Shown here: one piece after another, positions 1 through 7,664 of the stretch
How the letters are laid out: each line of letters starts with the position of its first letter
Position numbering within the stretch: the stretch's first letter is position 1
DNA from: Bacteroidia bacterium
Lineage (GTDB): Bacteria > Bacteroidota > Bacteroidia > Flavobacteriales > Flavobacteriaceae
Direction: 5' to 3'
Length of the DNA: 20,877 nucleotides
Assembly: GCA_030431085.1 (NCBI GenBank)
Contig: JAUIJW010000017.1
Span: 1 to 20,877, forward strand
Program-made: the position numbers and the translations under genes
The notes under the pieces: generated by a model
Seen by the model: only the letters and a program-made list of their open reading frames with translations
The model's database searches: none
What the model was told of the DNA's origin: nothing

Positions 1-891
1 GATATTGTAAAAGTTGTAGACCAAAAGGTAGAAGAAATAGCTTTTGTAATTGGGCCAACGTTTCCTAAAGATACTGAAGAGAAATTATTACATATTGCGA
101 AAGACCTAGGAGCTAAGGGTAAAGTGTTTGTTCAAGAAGTGGCTTTAGGTACAGCGCATGCTATACAGTGCGCAAAGGATGCTTTAGAGGGACCTTGCGT
201 AGTGGCTTTTGCCGATACTTTATTCAAAGCAGATTTTACGCTAGAGGCTCATGCAGATGGAGCCATTTGGGTAAAACAAGTAGAAGATCCTAGTGCCTAT
301 GGCGTGATCAAACTACAAGATGGAGTGATTACAGACTTTGTTGAAAAACCAGAAACATTTGTATCAGATTTAGCCATTATTGGGATTTATTATTTTAAAA
401 GTGGCGAGGCCCTTAGAAGTGAAATACAGTATTTGTTAGATAATGATATCAAAGAAAAGGGAGAATATCAGTTAACCAATGCCTTAGAAAATTTAAAGCA
501 GAAAGGGCTAAAATTTGTACCTGGCAAAGTGAACGAATGGATGGATTGCGGCAACAAGGAAATAACTGTTGAAACGAATGCTAAGATTTTACAATTTGCA
601 CAACAAGATAAGGAGAGCCTCGTGTCTAGCACAGTTAAATTAGATAATTCACAGATCATCGAGCCTTGTTATATAGGAGAAAATGTAACGATTAAAAACA
701 GTACCGTTGGGCCAAATGTTTCTATTGGTGACCATACTTTAGTAGAAAATTCGTCTATAAAAGAATCGCTCATACAAACCAATTCTACAATAAAAAATGC
801 TCATTTAGAAAAGGCCATGATAGGAAATCATGTGGTGTTCGATGGTCGTTTTAAATCTGTAAGTTTAGGAGATTATTCAAATCTTAGTTAA
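1..891 (+). CDS. sugar-phosphate nucleotidyltransferase, 5' end cut by window edge
   Basis: The reading frame is open from base 1 to TAA at 889-891, giving 297 visible codons; the start and the GxGxR-type nucleotide-binding N-terminus lie outside the window. The visible part has the nucleotidyltransferase core: GTAHAI near visible residues 50-55, ADTLF near 71-75 (sugar-nucleotide/metal-binding aspartate), and EKP near 115-117. An MDCG motif at 541-552 ends the catalytic domain. The C-terminal third is rich in I/V-centred hexapeptides (IGENVTI, VGPNVSI, IGNHVVF), as expected for a left-handed beta-helix. The family (COG1208) makes NDP-sugars such as dTDP-glucose or GDP-mannose from sugar 1-phosphate and NTP in the cytoplasm; which sugar cannot be told here. 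It is the first visible gene of an envelope-related operon, followed 3 bases later by the TPR gene. Confidence 0.88.
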   Translation, partial: DIVKVVDQKVEEIAFVIGPTFPKDTEEKLLHIAKDLGAKGKVFVQEVALGTAHAIQCAKDALEGPCVVAFADTLFKADFTLEAHADGAIWVKQVEDPSAYGVIKLQDGVITDFVEKPETFVSDLAIIGIYYFKSGEALRSEIQYLLDNDIKEKGEYQLTNALENLKQKGLKFVPGKVNEWMDCGNKEITVETNAKILQFAQQDKESLVSSTVKLDNSQIIEPCYIGENVTIKNSTVGPNVSIGDHTLVENSSIKESLIQTNSTIKNAHLEKAMIGNHVVFDGRFKSVSLGDYSNLS

Positions 892-894
892 AAT

Positions 895-1860
895 TTGAGG
901 AGTTTTAAGCGACATATCATTTTAGTTTTGGCTTTGCTGATGGTAAATTCTGCAATGGCACAAGAAGATGTGGCTTCTAAAGAAGAGATGATCTTAGAAC
1001 AAGAGAGTATTAATTTTCAAACTTTTTTTTTCGAAGCCTTGCAGCAAAAAGCTATAGAAAATTACGACAAAGCCATCTATGCCTTAGAAGCCTGTTATAA
1101 TATGGATGCCCAAAATATAGCAGTATTGTTTGAGTTATCTAAAAATTACACCTTACTTAATAAGTATACTGAGGCAGAGTTCTATATTTTAAAAGGCTTA
1201 GAATTAGAGCCAAATAATATATTTATGCTCAATCATCTTATTTTAGTAAAATCAAAACAGAATAATCATGAAGATGCGATAGAAATTTATAAAAGGATAG
1301 TTGCATTAGACCCCGACAAAGAATCAGAATTGGTGGTGATGTATATTAAGGCAGGTAAAATTCAAGAAGCTATAGATTTGTTAAAAAAACTTGACAATGA
1401 AGGAAGATTACCAAGAACCCTGCAACCATTAAAATCCTCTCTTACAGATCATGATAAGGAAGTGAGTTATCAGAAAACAGTTAGCTCTATCACTCCTAGA
1501 CTAGATAAGTTGAAAGAAGATTTTTCGTTGAAAAATGATTTTAATTCGCTTAAGCAAGTGTTAGATCGTGAACTAAAAACAAAACAATTTTTAGAGTTAC
1601 AAAAAGACAGTGAAGAAGGTATAGCACTTTTTCCGGCACAACCCTATGTGTATTATATGCAAGGAGTGGCCTTAAATCAATTGCGAAAATATCAAAAAGC
1701 CATTCCTATTTTAGAGACAGGTTTAGACTATTTGGTAGATGATGAACCCTTACAGGCCAAGATATTTGAACAACTGGGTTTAAGTTATAAAGGATTGGGC
1801 GAAAATAAAAAAGCCTCACAGTACTATAATAAAAGTAGAGCATTAAAAGAGAAAAAATAA
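895..1860 (+). CDS. secreted tetratricopeptide-repeat protein
   Basis: A 321-residue protein starting with TTG at 895, three bases after the previous stop. This start is chosen because it alone gives a full signal peptide: basic MRSFKRH, a hydrophobic run to about residue 19, and an SAMAQ cleavage region at 19-23. The next ATG would remove the charged n-region. Degenerate TPR units occupy about residues 40-170 (alternating helices with A/Y/L spacing, such as YDKAIYALEACY and YTEAEFYILKGLELEPNN) and about 245-317 (YQKAIPILETGL, ENKKASQYYNKSRAL). The middle section is charged and helical. It probably acts as a periplasmic or outer-membrane-associated scaffold. Two bases separate it from the DUF4292 lipoprotein gene, so the two are surely cotranscribed. 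A run of nine T at 1023-1031 lies inside the frame. Confidence 0.85.
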   Translation: MRSFKRHIILVLALLMVNSAMAQEDVASKEEMILEQESINFQTFFFEALQQKAIENYDKAIYALEACYNMDAQNIAVLFELSKNYTLLNKYTEAEFYILKGLELEPNNIFMLNHLILVKSKQNNHEDAIEIYKRIVALDPDKESELVVMYIKAGKIQEAIDLLKKLDNEGRLPRTLQPLKSSLTDHDKEVSYQKTVSSITPRLDKLKEDFSLKNDFNSLKQVLDRELKTKQFLELQKDSEEGIALFPAQPYVYYMQGVALNQLRKYQKAIPILETGLDYLVDDEPLQAKIFEQLGLSYKGLGENKKASQYYNKSRALKEKK

Positions 1861-1862
1861 GG

Positions 1863-2645
1863 ATGTTGCGAATATTGATAGGCATAATAATAGGGATTTT
1901 ATTCTTTACATCTTGTAAAAGTGCTAAAAACACAGCCCATAGTTTACCTAACCTGTCAACCAAGAGCATTATAAAGAAAAATAAAAAGGCCACTCAAAAA
2001 GAGCAGAGTTTAAAGGCAAGTATAGTTGTTAAATATAAGGGCAAAGATCAATTGCCTAGTTTGAACGCTTCTTTGCGGATGGTTAAAGATTCTATTATTT
2101 GGATGAGCTTTTCTAAGCTTGGATTTCCAGTGGGTAAAATAAAAATTGAGCCCCAAAGGGTACAATTTTATGAAAAAATCAACAGGACATATTTTGACGG
2201 AGATTTTGAGTTAATTAGTGAATGGTTGGGAACAACATTCAATTTTAGTAAAATACAACACCTTTTTTTAGGTGAGCCTTTGTACGAATTAAGAGCATTT
2301 AAATGGGATAAAACAATAACACCTAAAGCCTATGAATTGAAGGCTAAAGAGCACAGCTTGTTTTTTGATTTAATGTATTTAATTGATGCCCAAAATTTTA
2401 AATTGGTTGAAGAAGAGATTGCAGATAAAAAGAGTACAAAAAAATTAACGGTGCGATACCCAGATTATCAAAAAATTAATGAATCTTTGTTACCCAAAAG
2501 AATTGTAATTCAGGCAACAGAAAAGGAAAGTAGTACAACCATAGATATTAATTTTAAGAGTACGAGTAACGTTAGATCAAAGAAATTTCCGTTTTCTATA
2601 CCCGAAGGATATAAAAGAATTGAGTTAAAAAATGCCGAAAAATAA
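1863..2645 (+). CDS. DUF4292 family lipoprotein
   Basis: A 260-residue lipoprotein. The N-terminus has a hydrophobic stretch ending in FFTSC, so Cys18 is the probable lipidation site. The remainder is beta-rich, with motifs seen in Bacteroidota DUF4292 proteins: SIIWMSFSKLGFPVGKIKI near residues 76-94, a FYEKINRTYF segment near 102-111, and LPKRIVIQA near 214-222. DUF4292 proteins resemble the LolA/LolB beta-barrel lipoprotein carriers in overall pattern, but a transport role is inference only. The start ATG lies 2 bases after the TPR gene's stop. The 3' end overlaps the next start by 14 bases (2632-2645), which suggests translational coupling to the EnvC-like gene. Assignment rests on family resemblance and on this gene order, which I recall as common in Flavobacteriia. 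Confidence 0.82.
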   Translation: MLRILIGIIIGILFFTSCKSAKNTAHSLPNLSTKSIIKKNKKATQKEQSLKASIVVKYKGKDQLPSLNASLRMVKDSIIWMSFSKLGFPVGKIKIEPQRVQFYEKINRTYFDGDFELISEWLGTTFNFSKIQHLFLGEPLYELRAFKWDKTITPKAYELKAKEHSLFFDLMYLIDAQNFKLVEEEIADKKSTKKLTVRYPDYQKINESLLPKRIVIQATEKESSTTIDINFKSTSNVRSKKFPFSIPEGYKRIELKNAEK

Positions 2646-3885
2646 GAACATAAATATTTCTTTTAAACCACATTCTAACTTTAGCAAACACGGTATATTT
2701 ACTATTATTTTACTGCTTTCAACCAGTATGTGTTTGTGGGCTCAAACAAGGCAAGATCTTGAAAAACAACGAAAAAAATTACAAAAAGAAATTCAAGAAA
2801 TTAACTCGTTGCTGTTTCAATCGAAGAAAACGGAAAAGAATTTACTATCAGAACTTAGCGACCTAAATAAAAGAATTTATGTTCGAGATAAACTGATTAG
2901 AACCATTACCGAAGAAACTAAGCAACTTGAAAAAGAGATTGATGCTAATGAGCGTGAAGTAGAGCTCATGCAAAAGAAACTCAAAGTGCTTAAAGATGAT
3001 TATGCTAAGATGGTGGTACAATCTTATAAAAGTAAAACCAAACAAAGCCGTTTGATGTTTTTACTGTCTTCAGAGAATTTTATGCAAGCCTACAAGCGTC
3101 TGCAATATCTTCAACAATTTGCAGATTATCGAGAAGAGCAAGGAGAAGAAATTATTAAGGAAACTTTAAAACTTGAAAATTTAAACGATCTTCTTAAAGA
3201 TACTAAGGCGCAAAAAGAAGCTTTACTAATGCTTAATCAAAAGGAGAAGGATAGCATACACCGAGAAAAAAGCTCTCAAGAAACATTGGTTAAATCTGTT
3301 AAGGAAAAGGAGAAAAAATATATCACTCAGATTAAGAAAAAACAGCGTGAAGAGAAAAAGATAGATCGGCAAATAGAAAAATTGATTAAAGAGGCCATTG
3401 CAAAATCGAATAGTAAGGGAAATACAAAAAGTACCAGATTTGCTTTAACACCTGAAGCTAAACAACTTGAAAAAGACTTTGTGTCTAATAAAGGAAAACT
3501 CCCTTCACCAGTAGAAAGAGGGGTTATTGTTAGACGTTTTGGTACACAATCGCATCCTACCTTAAAGGGAATCACAATAGAAAGTAATGGGGTGTTTTAT
3601 GCCACAGAAAAAAATGCTAAAGCCCGTGTTATTTTTAATGGCAAAGTGATGGCTATACAGGTATTGCCAGGTAATATTAAGGCGGTACTGGTTCAGCATG
3701 GAAAGTATATATCTGTCTACAAAAATTTAGATAATGTCACAGTTAAAACCGGAGATGTAGTAACCACGAAACAAACTTTAGGCACGATTCATACAGATAA
3801 AACTAATGGAAAAACCATTCTGGCCTTTGTGTTGTTTAAAGAAATAAAAAGACAAAATCCAGAAGAGTGGGTTTATAAAATTTAA
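2632..3885 (+). CDS. EnvC-like murein hydrolase activator (coiled coil + degenerate LytM domain)
   Basis: A 417-residue exported protein. A hydrophobic segment at about 21-37 ends at WAQ, a likely signal-peptidase site. Residues about 40-250 are a long coiled coil rich in K/E/L/Q (QDLEKQRKKLQKEIQEI onward). The C-terminal domain, about 293-417, follows the LytM/peptidase M23 pattern: RRFGTQSHP at 301-309, ARVIFNGKV at 331-339, an LVQHGKYISVYKNL strand at 353-366 and TGDVVTTKQTLGTI at 373-386. The zinc ligands of active M23 enzymes are missing. The usual HxGxD region reads KGITIES (312-318), and the usual HLHFE reads ILAFVLF (396-402). In Escherichia coli EnvC such loss goes with a role as activator of cell-division amidases, and the same role is inferred here. 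Its start codon lies inside the end of the DUF4292 gene. Confidence 0.87.
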   Translation: MPKNKNINISFKPHSNFSKHGIFTIILLLSTSMCLWAQTRQDLEKQRKKLQKEIQEINSLLFQSKKTEKNLLSELSDLNKRIYVRDKLIRTITEETKQLEKEIDANEREVELMQKKLKVLKDDYAKMVVQSYKSKTKQSRLMFLLSSENFMQAYKRLQYLQQFADYREEQGEEIIKETLKLENLNDLLKDTKAQKEALLMLNQKEKDSIHREKSSQETLVKSVKEKEKKYITQIKKKQREEKKIDRQIEKLIKEAIAKSNSKGNTKSTRFALTPEAKQLEKDFVSNKGKLPSPVERGVIVRRFGTQSHPTLKGITIESNGVFYATEKNAKARVIFNGKVMAIQVLPGNIKAVLVQHGKYISVYKNLDNVTVKTGDVVTTKQTLGTIHTDKTNGKTILAFVLFKEIKRQNPEEWVYKI

Positions 3886-3936
3886 ACCACTACACAAGAT
3901 TTTAGGGTGTTTTAATATACACTTTAATTAATATCT

Positions 3937-4788
3937 ATGGATAGCATCGAGCGTATAACCCAACAGCTTAATCAAAGAATAAAAACGTTTACACCTCTGG
4001 CGGGAGGTGATATCAATCGGGTTTACCTCGTAGAAACTGAGAGCGATTATCATGTGGTTAAGATAAATAGCGCAGATCGATTTCCTAACATGCTCGCTAA
4101 AGAAAAGAAAGGATTGATGTTACTAAAATCTGCTGGAGTTGCTATACCTCAGCCATTAGATTGTTTTAGTGATGAAGAGATGCAATACCTATTACTTGCT
4201 TATATTAAGGAAGAACCGGTAACGCCTAAATTTTGGGAAAGCTTAGCATTAAATCTGGTAAAACTCCATCAGAATACATCACATCACTTTGGTTTAGGGT
4301 ATGATAATTATATTGGTTCATTAAAACAAGATAATACTCAAACAGAGGATTGGACCACTTTTTTTATTACAAAACGTCTAAATCCATTGGTTAAAAGGGC
4401 TTTTGAACATAATCTATTGAGCGAAAAGGAGCTTAAGCAATTTGACCATTTGCATAAAAAACTAGATCATATTTTACCTCGTGAAGTCCCTTCATTATTA
4501 CATGGCGATTTATGGAGAGGCAATATCATGTGTGGTTTAGAGCAAACACCTGTATTTATTGATCCAGCTATTTACTATGGCCATCGTGAAATGGATCTTG
4601 CTATGACCCAGCTTTTCGGAGGGTTTAATCCATTGTATATATCGGTTTATAATGAAGCTTACCCCTTAGAAGTCGATTGGCAGCGTAGAATAGAGATTAA
4701 TAATCTCTACCCTAACTTAGTACATCTTAATCTTTTTGGCCGAGGTTATTTCAATTCGATTAAAACAGTTTTAAACCAGTTTACTTGA
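3937..4788 (+). CDS. fructosamine kinase family protein
   Basis: A 283-residue cytoplasmic kinase-like protein, close to the usual length of bacterial fructosamine-3-kinase/ketoamine kinase homologues (about 290). Visible motifs are LAGGDINRVYLV (21-32, glycine loop), VVKIN (40-44, ATP-binding lysine), HGDLWRGN (189-196, catalytic loop with Asp191) and FIDPAIYYGHREMDLAM (207-223, metal-binding Asp209). The family phosphorylates ketoamines formed by sugar attack on protein amines and so reverses glycation; other small-molecule substrates are possible for bacterial members. It stands alone on plus after a 51-base gap, with no clear TAnnTTTG element. Its last 8 bases overlap the 3' end of the convergent thioesterase gene. 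Confidence 0.9.
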   Translation: MDSIERITQQLNQRIKTFTPLAGGDINRVYLVETESDYHVVKINSADRFPNMLAKEKKGLMLLKSAGVAIPQPLDCFSDEEMQYLLLAYIKEEPVTPKFWESLALNLVKLHQNTSHHFGLGYDNYIGSLKQDNTQTEDWTTFFITKRLNPLVKRAFEHNLLSEKELKQFDHLHKKLDHILPREVPSLLHGDLWRGNIMCGLEQTPVFIDPAIYYGHREMDLAMTQLFGGFNPLYISVYNEAYPLEVDWQRRIEINNLYPNLVHLNLFGRGYFNSIKTVLNQFT

Positions 4789-5290
4789 ATAGTGCTTTTA
4801 GCTCTGTAGCCTCACTAGGTTTCATTTTTTTAGATAACACCAAGCTTAATTGTTTTCTTCTTAAAGCACTATCGTAGCGCTCTTTTTCTAATTCGGTTTC
4901 TGGAATAATTTGCGGAACAGCCACCGGTGTGTTGGTTTCGTCTACAGCTACAAACGTATAAATGCCTTCGTTGACCTTAGTTTTCTGGCCAGATTCTCTA
5001 TCCTCCATCCAAACGTCAACAAAAATTTCCATAGAACTTTTAAAAGCTCGCGATACTTTGGCTTCTATATTGAGCACACTACCAACCGGAACAGCTTTAG
5101 AAAACGCTACATGATTTACAGAGGCAGTAACTACAATACGTCTACAATGCCTTCTGGCTGCAATACTAGAGGCACGATCCATTCTTGCCAATAACTCGCC
5201 ACCAAATAAATTATCTAATGGGTTTGTTTCTCCAGGAAGTACTAAATCTGTAAGTATAGTAAGTGATTCTTTGGGTGTTTTTGCCGTCAT
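4781..5290 (-). CDS. acyl-CoA thioesterase, hotdog fold
   Basis: A 169-residue protein from the ATG at 5288-5290 (MTAKTPKES). A TTG at 5315-5317 would add nine residues (MRSRKKHFK), but it lies inside the predicted -7 promoter element, so the ATG is preferred. The N-terminal half shows the YciA/BACH-type hotdog signature: NLFGGELLARMDRASSIAA at residues 27-45, with Asn27 and Asp38 at the places of catalytic residues, followed by SVNHVAFSKAVPVG (57-70). The tail after about residue 125 is charged and helical. These enzymes hydrolyse acyl-CoA to free fatty acid and CoA in the cytoplasm; chain-length preference cannot be read from sequence. The gene converges on the fructosamine kinase gene with an 8-base overlap. 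Confidence 0.9.
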   Translation of the reverse strand: MTAKTPKESLTILTDLVLPGETNPLDNLFGGELLARMDRASSIAARRHCRRIVVTASVNHVAFSKAVPVGSVLNIEAKVSRAFKSSMEIFVDVWMEDRESGQKTKVNEGIYTFVAVDETNTPVAVPQIIPETELEKERYDSALRRKQLSLVLSKKMKPSEATELKALFK

Positions 5291-5314
5291 TTTAAAATGC
5301 TTTTTTCGAGACCG

Positions 5315-5322
5315 CAAAAGTA
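5315..5322 (-). promoter_or_regulatory. TAnnTTTG -7 element for the thioesterase gene
   Basis: Read on the minus strand this is TACTTTTG, an exact match to the Bacteroidota sigma-ABfr -7 consensus TAnnTTTG. It lies 24 bases before the ATG at 5290 and just after the stop of the SPOR gene (5334), so the thioesterase can be transcribed separately. No clear -33 TTG was identified. Confidence 0.55.
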
Positions 5323-5333
5323 GTAATTAATTA

Positions 5334-6260
5334 CTAAAATTCTTGAGTTAATAACCAAGCATCTTTAGCCACATTAGATTTAATGTTATCTAATACGGCT
5401 CTAGCCTCCTCTTTGTTGGCATAGCTTCCGTAAGATACAACGGTTAAATTCCATTTGTTAACACCTAAAATTTGCGATGGATAGCCTTCATGCTTAAGTT
5501 GGCTCATTTTTTTTTCGGCATTTTCTGGAAACCTAAAAGCTCCAGCGATAACATGGAATGTCTTTTTTTGCCCAGTAACATTAAGGTTTAATGTTGGTAA
5601 TGGATCTGAAATAACAAAAGTAGCTCTTTCAATTTTTTGTTGTGCTTTATTTTGTAGGTCGTGAGCCTCTGCAATGGTGTTCTGTTGTATATAATCACGA
5701 ACAAGTTTGCCGCCTAAAGCGATGGTTGAAAGACCAAGTACAAAAATAGCAGCGTATTTCAAATAATGAGGCTTGTTTCTTTTTTCAGGACTAAGATAAA
5801 CGGGAGCTTTATCTTCAATTTTTTCAACCTCTTTTTGGTAAGTTTCTCTTTTTACTTCTGGAGCCACTACAGTACCAAGACCAAAAGAAGAAGTAAGGTA
5901 GTTTAACCCTTTTTGCGGCTCAAAATGTAAGTGGTTGTTTTCTAAACGGAACGAACCAATGGCATCTAAAACCAATTCATCTTGAGCTAGCTTTTTTTCC
6001 CAACTTTCAATTTCAAATTTGATGAAATTTAAGGCGCAATTATATTTTATCTTATCAACGCAAGCGATATAATTTGCCAGTAAACCATCGTTGTTTTGTA
6101 GGTGCTTGTTAAATGAAATTTGCTTATAAGGTGGGTTAAGCGTTTGCTTATCTGCATCTATAATTGCAGATTTTTGATTGGTTACAAAACCTCCAAATCC
6201 GGGAATAATTACACATTCGTATCTATATAATAAATCGCTAATGTAGTTGGCCAGTTTCAA
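5334..6260 (-). CDS. HU-CCDC81 and SPOR domain membrane protein
   Basis: A 308-residue protein with three parts. Residues 1 to about 135 form the CCDC81-like HU domain common in Bacteroidota, with the typical start LANYISDLLYRYECVIIPGF, then FVTNQ and ISFNKHLQNNDGLLANYI. A single hydrophobic helix at about 166-184 (LKYAAIFVLGLSTIALGG) should anchor it in the inner membrane. The C-terminal SPOR domain at about 235-308 (FHVIAGAFRFPENAEKKM, then LTVVSYGSYANKEEA) binds denuded septal peptidoglycan in characterised SPOR proteins. The HU part would then be cytoplasmic and the SPOR part periplasmic. A role in cell division or in linking the nucleoid region to the septal wall is inferred. TAG stop at 5334-5336. 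Confidence 0.9.
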   Translation of the reverse strand: MKLANYISDLLYRYECVIIPGFGGFVTNQKSAIIDADKQTLNPPYKQISFNKHLQNNDGLLANYIACVDKIKYNCALNFIKFEIESWEKKLAQDELVLDAIGSFRLENNHLHFEPQKGLNYLTSSFGLGTVVAPEVKRETYQKEVEKIEDKAPVYLSPEKRNKPHYLKYAAIFVLGLSTIALGGKLVRDYIQQNTIAEAHDLQNKAQQKIERATFVISDPLPTLNLNVTGQKKTFHVIAGAFRFPENAEKKMSQLKHEGYPSQILGVNKWNLTVVSYGSYANKEEARAVLDNIKSNVAKDAWLLTQEF

Positions 6261-6296
6261 ACGCTAAAATTTTTAAGATAGGGTAAATTCTTAAAA

Positions 6297-6304
6297 CAAA
6301 TCTA
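6297..6304 (-). promoter_or_regulatory. TAnnTTTG -7 element for the SPOR-domain gene
   Basis: Minus-strand TAGATTTG matches the Bacteroidota -7 consensus and lies 36 bases upstream of the ATG at 6260. A TTG sits 15 bases upstream of it (6320-6322), somewhat closer than the usual -33 spacing, so only the -7 element is called. Confidence 0.45.
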
Positions 6305-6384
6305 AAAAAAATCAGACCTCAATTTAAAATTTTGTACCGTTTTTATTAACAAATGTTTTGTATATTGAAAATCATCAATTTAGT

Positions 6385-7488
6385 ATGGAAAATCGTACGT
6401 TATATTACTTTTTAGCATTAAAAAACACCAATGGTATAGGCGATGTAACCGCAAAAAAAATGCTTAATGCAGTTGGTGCTGTTGAAGGAATTTTTAAAGA
6501 GAACCCCAAAAATTTAATAAAGATTACAGGTGTTGGTCAACGTCATGTTAAAGCGCTAAATTCTGTTGAAAGTTTTGCTAAAGCGGAACAAGAAATACAG
6601 TTTATTAACAATGAAAACATACAAGCGATTCATTTTTTAGAACAAACTTACCCCCAATATCTCAAGCATTGTGTAGATGGTCCCGTTCTAATTTTTGTAA
6701 AAGGCTGTATGAGTTTAAACCCGAAAAGAATTATTAGTATCGTTGGAACTCGGCATATGACCAATTATGGTAAAGCCTACTTAGAGACTTTTGTTGAGGA
6801 ATTAAAAAAATATAATCCAGTTATCATTAGTGGTCTGGCCTATGGAGTAGATATTTTAGCCCATCAGCTAGCGGTTCAGCATGATTTGGAAACGGTAGGT
6901 GTTTTGGCCCATGGATGTGATAGGATTTACCCCAAAAAACACGAAAAAACCGCCAACCGTATGTTAACTCATGGTGGATGGCTAACAGAGTTTTGCTCAG
7001 GAACGAATCCTGATAGAGAAAATTTTGTAAAACGCAATAGAATAGTAGCTGGCCTATCGCAAGCAACCATTGTTATTGAGTCTGCAGAAAAAGGGGGCTC
7101 ATTGATTACAGCTCAATTGGCCAATTCATACCATCGAGATGTGTTTGCTTTGCCAGGGCGAGTAACCGATAAATTTAGTAAAGGATGTAATCATTTAATT
7201 AAAACCAACCAGGCAAGTTTATTGCAATCTGCTAAAGACCTAGCCTATCTTTTAAATTGGGACAATGAAACTAGCTCATCTCAACCCATTCAAAAAGAAT
7301 TGTTTGTTGATTTAAATAAAGTGGAACAGCAGATCTATAATTATTTAGAACGTCAAGGGCAGCAGAGCTTAGATAATATTGCCTTGAACTGTCAATTACC
7401 CATACACCAAACAGCAACGTATTTACTTAACTTAGAACTCAAAGGGGTAACCAGGCCTCTACCTGGTAAAATGTTTGAGGTGGTATAA
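6385..7488 (+). CDS. dprA: DNA-processing protein DprA
   Basis: A 367-residue cytoplasmic protein from ATG 6385 (MENRTLYYF). An in-frame TTG at 6358 would add nine residues with no family support. Order of domains: helix-hairpin-helix/SAM-like region at about 14-60 (LKNTNGIGDVTAKKML, KITGVGQRHV), then the extended Rossmann fold with GTRHMTNYG (121-129), SGLAYGVDILAH (149-160), FVKRNRIVAGL (214-224), EKGGSLITAQLA (235-246) and ALPGRV (255-260). A winged-helix C-terminus follows at about 310-367 (VEQQIYNYLERQGQQSLDNI). DprA binds incoming single-stranded DNA and loads RecA in natural transformation. Its presence is near universal and does not by itself prove competence. It is monocistronic here and convergent with the TonB-C gene. 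Confidence 0.95.
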   Translation: MENRTLYYFLALKNTNGIGDVTAKKMLNAVGAVEGIFKENPKNLIKITGVGQRHVKALNSVESFAKAEQEIQFINNENIQAIHFLEQTYPQYLKHCVDGPVLIFVKGCMSLNPKRIISIVGTRHMTNYGKAYLETFVEELKKYNPVIISGLAYGVDILAHQLAVQHDLETVGVLAHGCDRIYPKKHEKTANRMLTHGGWLTEFCSGTNPDRENFVKRNRIVAGLSQATIVIESAEKGGSLITAQLANSYHRDVFALPGRVTDKFSKGCNHLIKTNQASLLQSAKDLAYLLNWDNETSSSQPIQKELFVDLNKVEQQIYNYLERQGQQSLDNIALNCQLPIHQTATYLLNLELKGVTRPLPGKMFEVV

Positions 7489-7516
7489 AACTTAGGAAAT
7501 AATGCTTTGTTGCCTT

Positions 7517-7555
7517 AAAAATTAGATTCCAAGCTTCGTTGAACAATCTATTTTT
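7517..7555. terminator. possible bidirectional terminator hairpin between dprA and the TonB-C gene
   Basis: TAGATT (7523-7528) pairs with AATCTA (7545-7550) around a 16-base loop that can add a CAA/TTG inner stem. The stem is flanked by an A run (7517-7521) on the left and a T run (7551-7555) on the right, so it resembles a rho-independent terminator in both directions. The stem is short and AT-rich, so the call is tentative. It touches the second stop codon (7554-7556) of the interrupted TonB-C frame. Confidence 0.35.
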
Positions 7556-7664
7556 AATTAAAACTAATAGGCATTGAGATTTCAATTTTACCTTTAATTA
7601 TAGTAATAGGTAATGTTAAATTCATATCTGTTGGTTGATTATGATAATAGATCGGTTTAATTCT
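7554..7664 (-). pseudogene. in-frame C-terminal remnant of the TonB-C protein beyond a premature TAA
   Basis: Downstream of the TAA at 7665-7667 the same minus-strand phase stays open to TAA at 7554-7556. It encodes 36 residues starting RIKPIYYHNQPTDMN and continuing LTLPITIIKGKIEI. In TonB C-terminal domains of flavobacteria, the segment after the helix that here ends KRTIQN is usually L-P-K/R followed by a P-rich turn and a strand ending in LPI. The remnant matches this pattern. A single T-to-A change turning TTA (Leu) into TAA would explain the break. No frameshift is needed. Confidence 0.7.

Noticed and set aside
1023..1031. Run of nine T as a possible slippage or phase-variation tract in the TPR gene
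   Set aside because: The frame is intact through it, and such runs are expected in AT-rich coding sequence (Phe codons); no second frame would be gained.
6358..6384. Nine-residue N-terminal extension of DprA from TTG
   Set aside because: The residues do not resemble DprA N-termini, and the ATG at 6385 begins directly at the conserved segment.
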